Position numbers and translations under genes: made by a program | Notes under the pieces: generated by a model | The model's database searches: none | Seen by the model: only the letters and a program-made list of their open reading frames with translations | Told to the model about the DNA's origin: nothing | Source: Brachybacterium massiliense | Lineage (GTDB): Bacteria; Actinomycetota; Actinomycetes; Actinomycetales; Dermabacteraceae | Reading direction: 5' to 3' | DNA length: 64,000 nt | NCBI RefSeq assembly: GCF_900184245.1 | Contig: NZ_FXXB01000004.1 | Location: 1-64,000 of the forward strand | In this document: positions 14,323 through 22,710 of the stretch, in pieces | How the letters are laid out: every line of letters starts with the position of its first letter | Position numbering within the stretch: position 1 is the stretch's first letter

Positions 14323-15728
14323 TGAGCTCCGAGAGCTCTCTGCCCAGCGACACCGCGGACGCGAAGGCGGCCAAGGCGCAGGCGAAGAAGCTCCGCAGGT
14401 CCGCGAAGGCCGAGGCACGAGCGGCGGCGCGCGCCGAGCGCAAGCGCGCCCGGGCCGTCGCACGCGGCGCCTCCGAGGACACCGCAGGCGGCGTGCAGCA
14501 GGCCGAGGCCGGGCAGAGCACCGGTGTGGCCGGGCTGCGCGACCGCTTCGTGGAGCTGTGGCTGCGTCGGATCCACCCGGTCCTGGACGTGGTCTCCCCG
14601 ATCGGATGGGCGGTGCTCGCCGTCACCGCCGTGTGCTGGTTCGTCGGCCTCACCCTGCACGTGACCGAGCTGAACGTGATCGCTTTCGCGCTCACCGTGC
14701 CGCTGGTGATCGCTGCGCTGTTCGTCCTCGGGCGCGCCTCCTACCGGGTGACGCTGGACCTGCAGACCCACCGTGTGGTCGTCGGCACCCGTGCTGTTGG
14801 CCGGGTCGAGGTCGCCAACCCCACCACGCGCGACATCCTGCCCTCGCGGATCGAGCTCGCGGTGGGCTCGGCCACCGCCCAGTTCATGGTGCCGCGGCTG
14901 CGCGCCGGGGCTGAGCACGAGGAGCTCTTCGCGGTGCCCACCAAGCGGCGCGCGGTACTGGTCGTGGGCCCGGTGCGCTCGGTGCGCGATGATCCGCTCT
15001 CGCTGATGCGCCGCCAGGTCACCTGGGCCAAGGAGCAGGAGCTGTTCGTGCACCCGCGCACGGTGCGGCTCGACGAGGCCGCCAGCGGCTTCCTGCGCGA
15101 CCTCGAGGGAACCCCGTCCTCGGACCTCTCCAGCTCCGACATCGCCTTCCACGCGCTGCGCGACTACGCCCCGGGCGACGACCGTCGGCACGTGCACTGG
15201 CGCACCACCGCCCGCACCGGCAAGCTCATGGTCCGCCAGTTCGAGGAGACCCGGCGCTCGCACGTGGTCGTCGCGCTCGACAACCTCGCCGAGCACTACG
15301 CGAGCGATGACGAGTTCGAGCTGGCCGTCTCGGTGGCCGCCTCGATCTCCGCACAGACCTTCCGGGAGGAGAAGGAGCTGACGCCCTTCTCCTTCGACGA
15401 GCGGCAGAGCACTCGCACGATGCGCTCGATGATGGATGACTACACCGTGATCGAGCAGCTGGGGGGCCGGCTCTCCTTCCATGAGCTGGGGCAGAAGGCC
15501 GCTGATCTGGCGCCCAACGCCTCCGCGGTGATGATGGTGGTCGGCTCCCACACCACGGCCCGCGAGCTCAACTCCGCCGCCAACCAGCTGCCGATCGGGG
15601 TGATGGCGGTGGCGATCCGCTGCGTGGACGATGCCGAGGTCAAGCGTTCGGCGATCGGCGGCCTCGACGTGGTGACACTGGGCTCGCTCGACACCCTGGC
15701 GCGCGCCCTGAGGGCGGTGGGACGATGA
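14322..15728 (+). CDS. DUF58 domain membrane protein
   Basis: A 468-residue protein. The first about 50 residues are an Ala/Lys/Arg/Glu-rich, probably helical, cytoplasmic tail. Two adjacent membrane segments lie at about residues 88-135, followed by a beta-rich region and the DUF58 signature RDYAPGDDRRHVHW near residue 283. DUF58 proteins usually accompany MoxR ATPases and carry a degenerate von Willebrand A-like fold; the biochemical role is unproven. The start ATG 14322 has gagggggag 8-16 bases upstream. The stop overlaps the start of the next gene by 4 bp (ATGA), implying translational coupling. Confidence 0.9.
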   Translation: MSSESSLPSDTADAKAAKAQAKKLRRSAKAEARAAARAERKRARAVARGASEDTAGGVQQAEAGQSTGVAGLRDRFVELWLRRIHPVLDVVSPIGWAVLAVTAVCWFVGLTLHVTELNVIAFALTVPLVIAALFVLGRASYRVTLDLQTHRVVVGTRAVGRVEVANPTTRDILPSRIELAVGSATAQFMVPRLRAGAEHEELFAVPTKRRAVLVVGPVRSVRDDPLSLMRRQVTWAKEQELFVHPRTVRLDEAASGFLRDLEGTPSSDLSSSDIAFHALRDYAPGDDRRHVHWRTTARTGKLMVRQFEETRRSHVVVALDNLAEHYASDDEFELAVSVAASISAQTFREEKELTPFSFDERQSTRTMRSMMDDYTVIEQLGGRLSFHELGQKAADLAPNASAVMMVVGSHTTARELNSAANQLPIGVMAVAIRCVDDAEVKRSAIGGLDVVTLGSLDTLARALRAVGR

Positions 15729-18232
15729 GCCGGACCGCTGCGGCCAAGCGTCCGCCCAGCCACTTCTCTAGCGTGACCACCACGCGCCGCGCCCTGGACC
15801 TGTTCGCGATGGGCGGGATGTTCCTGCTGGCGATCCTCGGATTCCACCACGTCTACGGCGGGATCCAGTACCTGCTCACGGGTGTGATGGCGCTCGTGTT
15901 CGGCACCTTGATCGCTCTGATCGGCGCTCGCTGGCGCTGGGGGCCGCTGCGCATCGCCCCGGCCCTGCTGGTGGTCTACTTCCTGTTCGGGCCGATGCTC
16001 GCCGCGCCCACGCGTGCGCTCTGGGGAGTGATCCCCAGCCCCGGCGCGCTGTGGGAGCTGGTCAAGGCACCGATCTCGAGCTGGAAGTCCGTCCTGACGG
16101 TCGCTCCTCCCGTGGGTGTCGCCCAGGGCGTGCTCGCGGTGGTCTGGATCAGCGCGCTGCTGCTGTCCCTGCTGGGGATGAGCGTGGTGCTGCGCTCCCG
16201 GCTGTACGTGCTGGCCTGGCTGTTCCCGCTCGCCCTGGTGGGCGTGACGATCTTCTTCGGCACCGACCAGGCCTTCCTCGCGGTGACCCGCGGCGTGCTC
16301 TACGCGATCCTCTCCGTGGCCTGGCTGACCTGGCGGTTCGAGGCCGGGCGCCTGTCCAGCGCCCGCTCCACGATCATCTCCGACTCGGTGCGACCGGGAT
16401 CCTGGAAGAACCCGGTGCTGCGTCGGCGCGTGATCGGCGGCGCGCTGATCATGGTGCTCGCCGGCGGCGGTGCCGTCGCGGCCCAGTCCCTGCTGGACCC
16501 GCCCGCGGGGTCGATCCGGTATGCGGCCCGTGACCACATCACCCCGCCGTTCGATCCGAAGGAGTACGTCTCCCCGCTGACCGAGTTCCGCGGGTATCAC
16601 AAGCACCAGCGGGCTGAGACGCTGCTGACCGTCTCCGGCATGAGCAGTGGTGAGCATGTGCGCCTGGCGACCATGGACCAGTACGACCTGCAGGTCTACA
16701 ATGTCGCCAGCAGCCGCGACCGTGACGGCGGCTCCGGCGCGTTCCTGCGCACCGCCCCCGGAGTGGACCTGCACGACGGCAGCGGTCAGGAGCGCGTCTC
16801 CACGATCACCATCGGCGCCTACTCGGGGGTGTGGCTGCCCACCATCGGCCAGCGCACCAACCGCATCGACCTCGAGCAGATGACTCCCGAGCGCTCGAGC
16901 GTCACCGCGGAGAACCTCTACCTCAACGAGCAGTCGCAGACCGCGGTCAACGCGATGGGGGTGCGCGAGGGGGACGTCTACGAGCTCACCTACGAGCCGT
17001 ACACCGAGCCCACCGCGGAGCAGCAGCGCACCGCCGAGTTCGCCGACGTCGACCTGCCCGAGGACCTGCCCTTCGAGGAGATCACGGCGGTGGCCGAGGA
17101 GTGGGCGGGCACCTCCGACTCGGACTTCGAGCGGTTCCAGCACCTCTCGCGCATGGTGCAGAAGGACGCCTACTACTCCCATGGGCTCGACGGGGAGGCG
17201 GCCTCGCTGTCCGGCCACGGCGCGAGCCGGCTGATGGCGATGATGGAGGAGTTCGGCTTCGACGAGGACGCGCCCGATGCCCAGCCCATGGGCCGGGTGG
17301 GGGACGAGGAGCAGTACGCGGTGCTCACGGCGGTCCTCGCCCGCTCTATCGGCATGCCCGCTCGGGTGGCGATGGGCTTCGAGGTCCCCGCCGGGCAGGA
17401 TGGGAACGTCACCATCACCGGCGAGGACGTCACCGCGTGGGTCGAGGTGAAGTTCGAGGGCATCGGCTGGGTGCGCTTCGATCCGGCGCCCGACGAGGAC
17501 GAGGAACTCACCCAGCCCGAGCCTCAGGATGTGGAGAAGCCGCTTCCCCAGGTGGCGCAGCCTCCGCCTCCGCCGGCCGAGCCGCCCACGCCGCCGCCCG
17601 GCGCGATGAGCGAGGACAGCGAGGACGAGGACGAGCCCGTCGAGGAGACCGACTCGTGGGTGGTCTACCTCGGGTTCGCGGCGATCCCGGTGCTGCTGCT
17701 GATCCTCGCCATGCTGACCGTTCTCATCGCGAAGCGGGTCAGGAGAGGGCGCCGACGCACCCGCGGCGAGCTGCCGTCGAGGATCGACGGCGGCTGGCAG
17801 GAGATCCTCGACCTGATGACGGACCTGGGGCGCGCCCCGGATCCTCTCCGCACCCGCGCCGAGACCGCGGCGATGCTCCAGGCGGACATCCCCTCGATGG
17901 GCGCCGTGCTCCTCGCCGGCCGTGCGGATCGCGCGGTCTTCGGCCCCGACGACCTCCCGGAGGCGGCGGCCGAGGAGTACTGGGCGCAGGTGATGGAGGC
18001 ACGGCGTAGCATGTCCGCTGCGGTGCCGTGGCACAAGAGGGTGCGTGCGGCACTCTCGTTGCGGTCCTTCCGGCGCCGCTCCGCGGAGCGGCGTGCTCAG
18101 CGCAGGCGCGACCGGGCCAACTCCCGGGCCCGGGCCAAGGCGCTGCGACGTGCCGAGGCGATGCGCCGCAGCCGCTCCTCCCACCGCGTAGCAGCGAAGA
18201 AGTCGAGATCGTCGAAGAAGGGCCGGGCCTGA
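15725..18232 (+). CDS. Transglutaminase-like membrane protein lacking catalytic Cys and His
   Basis: An 835-residue protein. Several membrane helices occupy residues about 20-260, then an extracytoplasmic region, a transglutaminase-core fold at about 430-590, a Pro/Glu-rich linker (600-640), a last membrane helix at about 642-672 and a strongly basic cytoplasmic tail. In active members the core reads GxCxxFA ... HxWxEV ... DPT. Here the positions read GDEEQYA (Glu528 in place of Cys), TAWVEV (Thr570 in place of His) and FDPAP (Asp586 kept). The fold appears intact but the protease/transferase chemistry should be lost, so I read it as a pseudoenzyme, perhaps binding peptidoglycan or peptides. 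It is the third member of the MoxR-DUF58-TGase module and abuts the next gene (TGATG overlap). Confidence 0.88.
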   Translation: MSRTAAAKRPPSHFSSVTTTRRALDLFAMGGMFLLAILGFHHVYGGIQYLLTGVMALVFGTLIALIGARWRWGPLRIAPALLVVYFLFGPMLAAPTRALWGVIPSPGALWELVKAPISSWKSVLTVAPPVGVAQGVLAVVWISALLLSLLGMSVVLRSRLYVLAWLFPLALVGVTIFFGTDQAFLAVTRGVLYAILSVAWLTWRFEAGRLSSARSTIISDSVRPGSWKNPVLRRRVIGGALIMVLAGGGAVAAQSLLDPPAGSIRYAARDHITPPFDPKEYVSPLTEFRGYHKHQRAETLLTVSGMSSGEHVRLATMDQYDLQVYNVASSRDRDGGSGAFLRTAPGVDLHDGSGQERVSTITIGAYSGVWLPTIGQRTNRIDLEQMTPERSSVTAENLYLNEQSQTAVNAMGVREGDVYELTYEPYTEPTAEQQRTAEFADVDLPEDLPFEEITAVAEEWAGTSDSDFERFQHLSRMVQKDAYYSHGLDGEAASLSGHGASRLMAMMEEFGFDEDAPDAQPMGRVGDEEQYAVLTAVLARSIGMPARVAMGFEVPAGQDGNVTITGEDVTAWVEVKFEGIGWVRFDPAPDEDEELTQPEPQDVEKPLPQVAQPPPPPAEPPTPPPGAMSEDSEDEDEPVEETDSWVVYLGFAAIPVLLLILAMLTVLIAKRVRRGRRRTRGELPSRIDGGWQEILDLMTDLGRAPDPLRTRAETAAMLQADIPSMGAVLLAGRADRAVFGPDDLPEAAAEEYWAQVMEARRSMSAAVPWHKRVRAALSLRSFRRRSAERRAQRRRDRANSRARAKALRRAEAMRRSRSSHRVAAKKSRSSKKGRA

Positions 18233-20235
18233 TGAACCAGACGCGATACTGCAGCACCTGCGGGTCCCTGCTGTCCCAGAGCGCGGCGATCTGCGGTGAA
18301 TGCGGCGCCCGCTACCAGGAGTCCCCCTACGAGCGTCGTGCCACCGACGCGCCGGGCGCCTGGTCGCAGGCTCCGATGCCGCGACGCCGTGACCTCGGCA
18401 GCGCACCGGAGCAGGAGGGGCAGGACGAGGGCATCGAGCTGGTCTCGCGCGAGTCGCTCGAGCCGAAGGCTCCCGGGGCGACGTCGCTGCGGAGCCAGGA
18501 ACAGTACGATCAGTTGATGGTCACCCAGTCACCGATGCACCAGCCAGGACCGGGCTCCGCCTCGGGCGCCCCCGAGGGGCCGGGCTCCCCGGCCGGGGCA
18601 CCGCGAGCGGGAGCGCAGATGGAACCGCCGCTGGACGGGTGCGCCCCGGCCTCCCCGCTGAAGCGGTTCCTGGCCGCTCTCGTGGACTCGGTGCTCGTCT
18701 CGCTGGTGACGCTGCCGCTGCTCATCGGCAGCATGATGCTGCTGCTCTCCGAGTCGATCGGGCTGCTGCCGCAGATCCTGATCGGCGTGGGGGTGGCGCT
18801 CCCGGCCGCGTACACCGTCCTGATCATCTGGCTGGTGGGCGCGAAGGGCTTCAGCATCGGCAAGCTGATCCTGGGCCTGCGTGTGACCCGCTACAGCGCT
18901 GCCGGCCCGATCGGTTTCGTGCGGTCCCTGGGCCGCTGGTTCCTGTACGGGCTGATCCCGCTGATCATGGCGCTGTCGATCTTCATCGACCCGAAGAAGC
19001 ACCTGCGCGGCGTCCACGACCGGGCCGTCGACTCGGTGGTGGTGGACCTCAAGGAGGGGCGCAACCCCCTCAAGCCGCGCCCCGACGACTTCGAGCGCGA
19101 GGGCGCCGAGCACTACCTCGGCGCCCCGTCGGTCGCGGTCTCCACTCATCAGAACCTCCTGGCCGAGCCCGGCGCGGCCTGGCAGGACGAGTCCTCCGGG
19201 GAGCCGGCGCAGCCGTCGGTCCAGGGAGCCGGTGCCTGGGGCGAACCGCAGCAGATGGCCCCGAGCCCCTACGCACCCCCGTCCTCGAGCGCCTCGGCCC
19301 CGGAAGCCCCGATGCCGAGCACCGGCTGGGACGGACAGCCCGTCGCACAGAACCCCTCGGTACCGTCCGCGAGCGGTGACGGGGGATGGGCCCCGCCGCC
19401 GGTGGATCCGGTGCCGCCGGCGCCGTCGTGGGACGAGCCGGCCGGGCAGACCCAGGGCTGGAACGAGCCGGAGCCCCAGCCTCAGTGGGGTCAGCCCTCG
19501 CCCGCCCCGCAGCCGGAGTGGGGTCAGCCGTCGCCCGCGCCCCAGCCCGAGTGGAGCCAGCAGTCGTCGGCGCCGCAGCCGGAGTGGGGTCAGCCCTCGC
19601 CTGCGCCGCAGCCCGAATGGGATGCGCAGCCGGCGCAGTCCTGGGACCAGCCCATCGAGGGTCAGCCCAGCGCACCGCAGGCTCCCGCGGCCGACGCCGC
19701 GCAGGGATGGGCCCCGCCCGCCCCGGCCCAGCACCCCGCCCCCGTGCAGGAGCCTGCCCCGGTGCACGACCCGGCACCGAACGCTCCGAGCGAGCTGACC
19801 GCCGATGCCTGGGACTCCGGCGTCGACGAGCAGACGCGACTGACCGCGCCGGAGGGGGCGCTCGGCGATCTCGAGCAGACCCGCCTCTCGCCCGCCCGCC
19901 TGCCGCAGGTCAAGCAGCTGCGGCTGACCACGGACGACGGCGCCGAGCGCGTCGTCGACAAGGCCGTGGTGATCGGGCGCAACCCCTCCGCACCGGGAAC
20001 GGAGGTGCTGTTCGTGATGAAGGATGACACCCGCTCGGTGTCCAAGACCCATCTGCTGATCGACGGCACGGGAGAGGACATCACTGTCACCGATCTGGGC
20101 TCCACCAACGGTTCGGCGATCCTGCGCGAGGACGGCTCCCGCGAGAGCCTCGTGCCGAACTCGCCCACCGTGCTGCCCACCGGGGCGCAGCTTACGCTCG
20201 GCGACCGGACCCTGTCCGTGGAGAGGACGCAGTGA
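18232..20235 (+). CDS. Zinc-ribbon / RDD membrane / FHA domain protein
   Basis: A 667-residue protein. It starts at ATG 18232 inside the TGATG overlap with the previous stop. That start gives an N-terminal zinc ribbon (CSTCG at 7-11, CGECG at 21-25); the open frame runs further upstream but would overlap the previous gene by 205 bases. An RDD domain with hydrophobic helices follows at about 140-290. Next comes a long Pro/Gln/Trp-rich disordered linker with a perfect-register 11-residue repeat, and a C-terminal FHA domain with IGRN, SVSKTH and DLGSTNGS motifs at about 580-640. FHA domains bind phosphothreonine, so this is a likely membrane-linked target or scaffold for the kinase encoded 2.5 kb downstream. 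Confidence 0.87.
   Translation: MNQTRYCSTCGSLLSQSAAICGECGARYQESPYERRATDAPGAWSQAPMPRRRDLGSAPEQEGQDEGIELVSRESLEPKAPGATSLRSQEQYDQLMVTQSPMHQPGPGSASGAPEGPGSPAGAPRAGAQMEPPLDGCAPASPLKRFLAALVDSVLVSLVTLPLLIGSMMLLLSESIGLLPQILIGVGVALPAAYTVLIIWLVGAKGFSIGKLILGLRVTRYSAAGPIGFVRSLGRWFLYGLIPLIMALSIFIDPKKHLRGVHDRAVDSVVVDLKEGRNPLKPRPDDFEREGAEHYLGAPSVAVSTHQNLLAEPGAAWQDESSGEPAQPSVQGAGAWGEPQQMAPSPYAPPSSSASAPEAPMPSTGWDGQPVAQNPSVPSASGDGGWAPPPVDPVPPAPSWDEPAGQTQGWNEPEPQPQWGQPSPAPQPEWGQPSPAPQPEWSQQSSAPQPEWGQPSPAPQPEWDAQPAQSWDQPIEGQPSAPQAPAADAAQGWAPPAPAQHPAPVQEPAPVHDPAPNAPSELTADAWDSGVDEQTRLTAPEGALGDLEQTRLSPARLPQVKQLRLTTDDGAERVVDKAVVIGRNPSAPGTEVLFVMKDDTRSVSKTHLLIDGTGEDITVTDLGSTNGSAILREDGSRESLVPNSPTVLPTGAQLTLGDRTLSVERTQ
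19486..19617 (+). repeat. Four tandem 33-bp repeats encoding WGQPSPAPQPE
   Basis: Four consecutive 33-bp units inside the RDD/FHA gene encode WGQPSPAPQPE, with the third unit diverged to WSQQSSAPQPE. The reading frame is kept. Such units are prone to copy-number change and form part of the disordered linker between membrane and FHA domains. Confidence 0.9.
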
Positions 20236-21116
20236 TCGACCGTTCCCTGTCCGACCCGGATCTCACGGGCACGATCCGCGTCGTCTCCGCCGCCGCGACC
20301 CATGTGGGTCACGTGCGCGCCACCAACGAGGACAGCATCCTCAACGCGCCGCCGATCTACCTGGTCGCCGACGGCATGGGCGGCCACAACGCCGGCGAGG
20401 TCGCCAGCGCGATCGCCGTCGAGGAGTTCGAGAAGCTCACGATCCAGGAGAACGTGACCGTCGAGCAGCTGGGGGAGGCGTTGCGCTCCGCGGCGATCCG
20501 CATCGGCGAGCTCGGCGGCGAGGCGACCCTGGGCGCCGGCACCACGGTTGCGGTGGTCGCCACGATGGTGCTGGACGGCGTGGGCTACTGGGTCGTGCTC
20601 AACCTGGGCGACTCCCGGGTCTACCGGCTCTCCGGCGACATCTTCGAGCAGGTGAGCGTGGACCATTCCGTGGTCCAGGAGCTGATGGACCGCGGCGAGC
20701 TCACCCCCGAGCAGGCCAAGATCCACCCCTACCGCCACATGGTCACCCGCGCCCTCGGCGCCGGGCCGGACTCCGATCCGGACTACTGGCTGATCCCCGC
20801 CGAGGCGGGGGACCGGATGCTGATCTGCTCGGACGGTCTGACCGGCGAGGTCGACGACGCCGCGATCGAGAAGCTGCTGCGCAGCCCCTCGGATGTGCGC
20901 ACGCTCAGCCAGGACCTGGTGGGCAGGGCACTGGACGGCGGCGGCCACGACAACATCAGCGTGGTCCTGGTCGAGGCGGTCGAGGTGGTCGGGCAGTCCC
21001 GGATCGCCGAGGACACCGCCTCCCGTGACGGTGCGGAGCCGCAGGACGATGGTTTCGAGATCGACGAGGACACCCTTCCGCGAGGCCTTCGCGACGGTGG
21101 CGACGAGCGTCGATGA
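20232..21116 (+). CDS. PP2C-family serine/threonine phosphatase
   Basis: A 294-residue soluble PPM/PP2C phosphatase that removes phosphate from Ser/Thr and would counter the PknB-like kinase at 22707. The metal-binding and core motifs are all present: TNEDS, VADGMGGH, LGDSRVYRL, CSDGLT and GGHDNISVVLV. It starts with GTG overlapping the previous stop by 4 bp (GTGA) and its own stop overlaps the next ATG by 4 bp. No membrane segment is visible, unlike the PstP of mycobacteria, which has a transmembrane tail. Confidence 0.95.
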   Translation: MIDRSLSDPDLTGTIRVVSAAATHVGHVRATNEDSILNAPPIYLVADGMGGHNAGEVASAIAVEEFEKLTIQENVTVEQLGEALRSAAIRIGELGGEATLGAGTTVAVVATMVLDGVGYWVVLNLGDSRVYRLSGDIFEQVSVDHSVVQELMDRGELTPEQAKIHPYRHMVTRALGAGPDSDPDYWLIPAEAGDRMLICSDGLTGEVDDAAIEKLLRSPSDVRTLSQDLVGRALDGGGHDNISVVLVEAVEVVGQSRIAEDTASRDGAEPQDDGFEIDEDTLPRGLRDGGDERR

Positions 21117-22710
21117 GCGAGGAGAAGGGCATCACCCCCGAGGATCTGCTCGGGGTCGGCACCTGGGTGCGTCAGGGGCCGGCCACGCTGGTGGTGCGCG
21201 AGAACGGCTGGGTGGTGCTGGTCCCGGGGATGCGCAAGCAGGTCACCGAGGCGGCCTGGGAGGTGCTCGGGCGGAAGCCTGCCCCCGAGGAGTTCCTCGA
21301 CGCGTTCCTCGACGCCGGTGAGCTCGAGAGCATCGACAAGCTCAAAGCCCTGCTGTTCGGCTTCCACGACGGCACCACCGGCACCTTCGGCGTCAAGGGC
21401 TCGACACCGATCGTCGTCCACACCGCGGAGGGTGCGCAGCTCATCGCGGGCACGGAGGAGGAGCCCTTCGTGCTGAAGACCCTCGAGGGCGTGCGGCGCA
21501 CCGCCTTCGGCGACCTGCCGGCCGAGGACGCCGTGGGGCTGCCCCGGGTGAGCGCCGGGATCATCCCCGTGCGTGGCTTCGTGCACGCCACCGTGGACCC
21601 TGCCGACCTCGCGGAGGCCGAGCGCACCGCCCTGGCCGAGCAGGTCGAGGAGCAGGGCCGCTCGATCGAGGATCCCGAGGCGAAGAAGCGGCGCGCCGCC
21701 GCCCCGAAGCCCCCGCCGCGGCCCGCCGGCAGCAGCGCCTCCGCACCGTTGATCAAGCCGGCCACCGCGGACCGTCCCACGGGATCGATGCCGCCGTCCC
21801 TCTCCCGCGGATCCGGCGGACGTTCCACCGCGCCGGCCGCCGCAGAGCCCGAATCCACGGGCCCGAACATGTTCGAGGGACTCTTCGCGAGCGCACCTCC
21901 CGCCGCCGAGGCCCCGCCCGCTGCTCCGCCCGCGCCGCCGCAGCCTGCCGCCCCAGCGCCGGCGACGGAACAGGCACAGGCGTCGGCTCGGCGGACTGCG
22001 CCGGGCCCGGCGGGCAGCCCCCGCGACCCGCCCCGAGCGGCTACGAAGGCATGCAGGGCACACCGGGCCAGCCCCCCAGGCCCGCCGGATACGCCGACGC
22101 CGGCGCGGCCGGCCACCAGGTCGGCCACCGCGGGCCCGACGGCCAGCCCCCGTCGGCACCGGCTCCGGCCGCTGCCCAGCAGGCACGGCCCCCGTCGAGC
22201 GGCCCGGGCATGCCCGCCTCGGCGAACGGACCGGGGCAGGTGGTCGGCGGCGGCGTGACGCTGACCGGACTGGTCTGCCCCAACGGTCACGCGAACTCCC
22301 CCGAGCACACAGCCTGCCGCGTCTGCGGCGTCCCGCTGCCTCGGGAGCCGCGCACCGTGGTGCGCCCGCCGCTGGGCATGGTCGCGATCACCGGTGGCGG
22401 CCGCATCCTGCTGGACCGCACCGCGATCATCGGCCGTCGGCCCCGCGCCTCCCGGGTGAGCGGGAACGAGGTGCCGCAGCTGATCACGGTGCCCAGCCCC
22501 CAGCAGGACATCTCCCGCTCGCACCTCGAGCTGCGGCTCGAGGGATGGCACGTGGTGGCGCTCGATCTGGGCACCACCAACGGCACCACCCTGTACCGGG
22601 AGGGCTACGAGCCGGTGCGGCTGCGACCGCGCGAGGGGATGGTCCTGCGCCACGGGGACCGCCTGGATCTGGGAGACGGAGTGCATCTGATGTATGGGGA
22701 GAGGGCATGA
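21113..22710 (+). pseudogene. FHA domain protein interrupted by a frameshift
   Basis: Two frames together make one protein. From ATG 21113 the first frame encodes a conserved-looking N-terminal region (about 190 residues, GTWVRQGPATLVV) and a Pro/Ala-rich linker, then degenerates into Arg/Pro/Thr-rich nonsense to 22258. The second frame, clearly sensible from about 22000 (QPPRPAPSGYEG), continues the linker, a zinc-ribbon (CPNGH ... CRVCG) and a C-terminal FHA domain (IIGRRP, DISRSHLEL, DLGTTNGTTL) to the stop at 22710. The shift needs one extra base or loss of two, within about 21985-22020 in a GC-rich tract. A sequencing error or a real mutation would look the same. The stop overlaps the kinase start (ATGA), so the gene sits in the operon between phosphatase and kinase. 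Confidence 0.8.

Noticed and set aside
18028..18231. Upstream extension of the RDD/FHA gene
   Set aside because: It would overlap the transglutaminase-like gene by 205 bases. ATG 18232 with a zinc ribbon directly after it and a TGATG overlap is the natural start.
21985..22050. Programmed ribosomal frameshift in the FHA gene
   Set aside because: I see no clear slippery heptamer with a downstream pseudoknot; a mutation or sequencing error is simpler.
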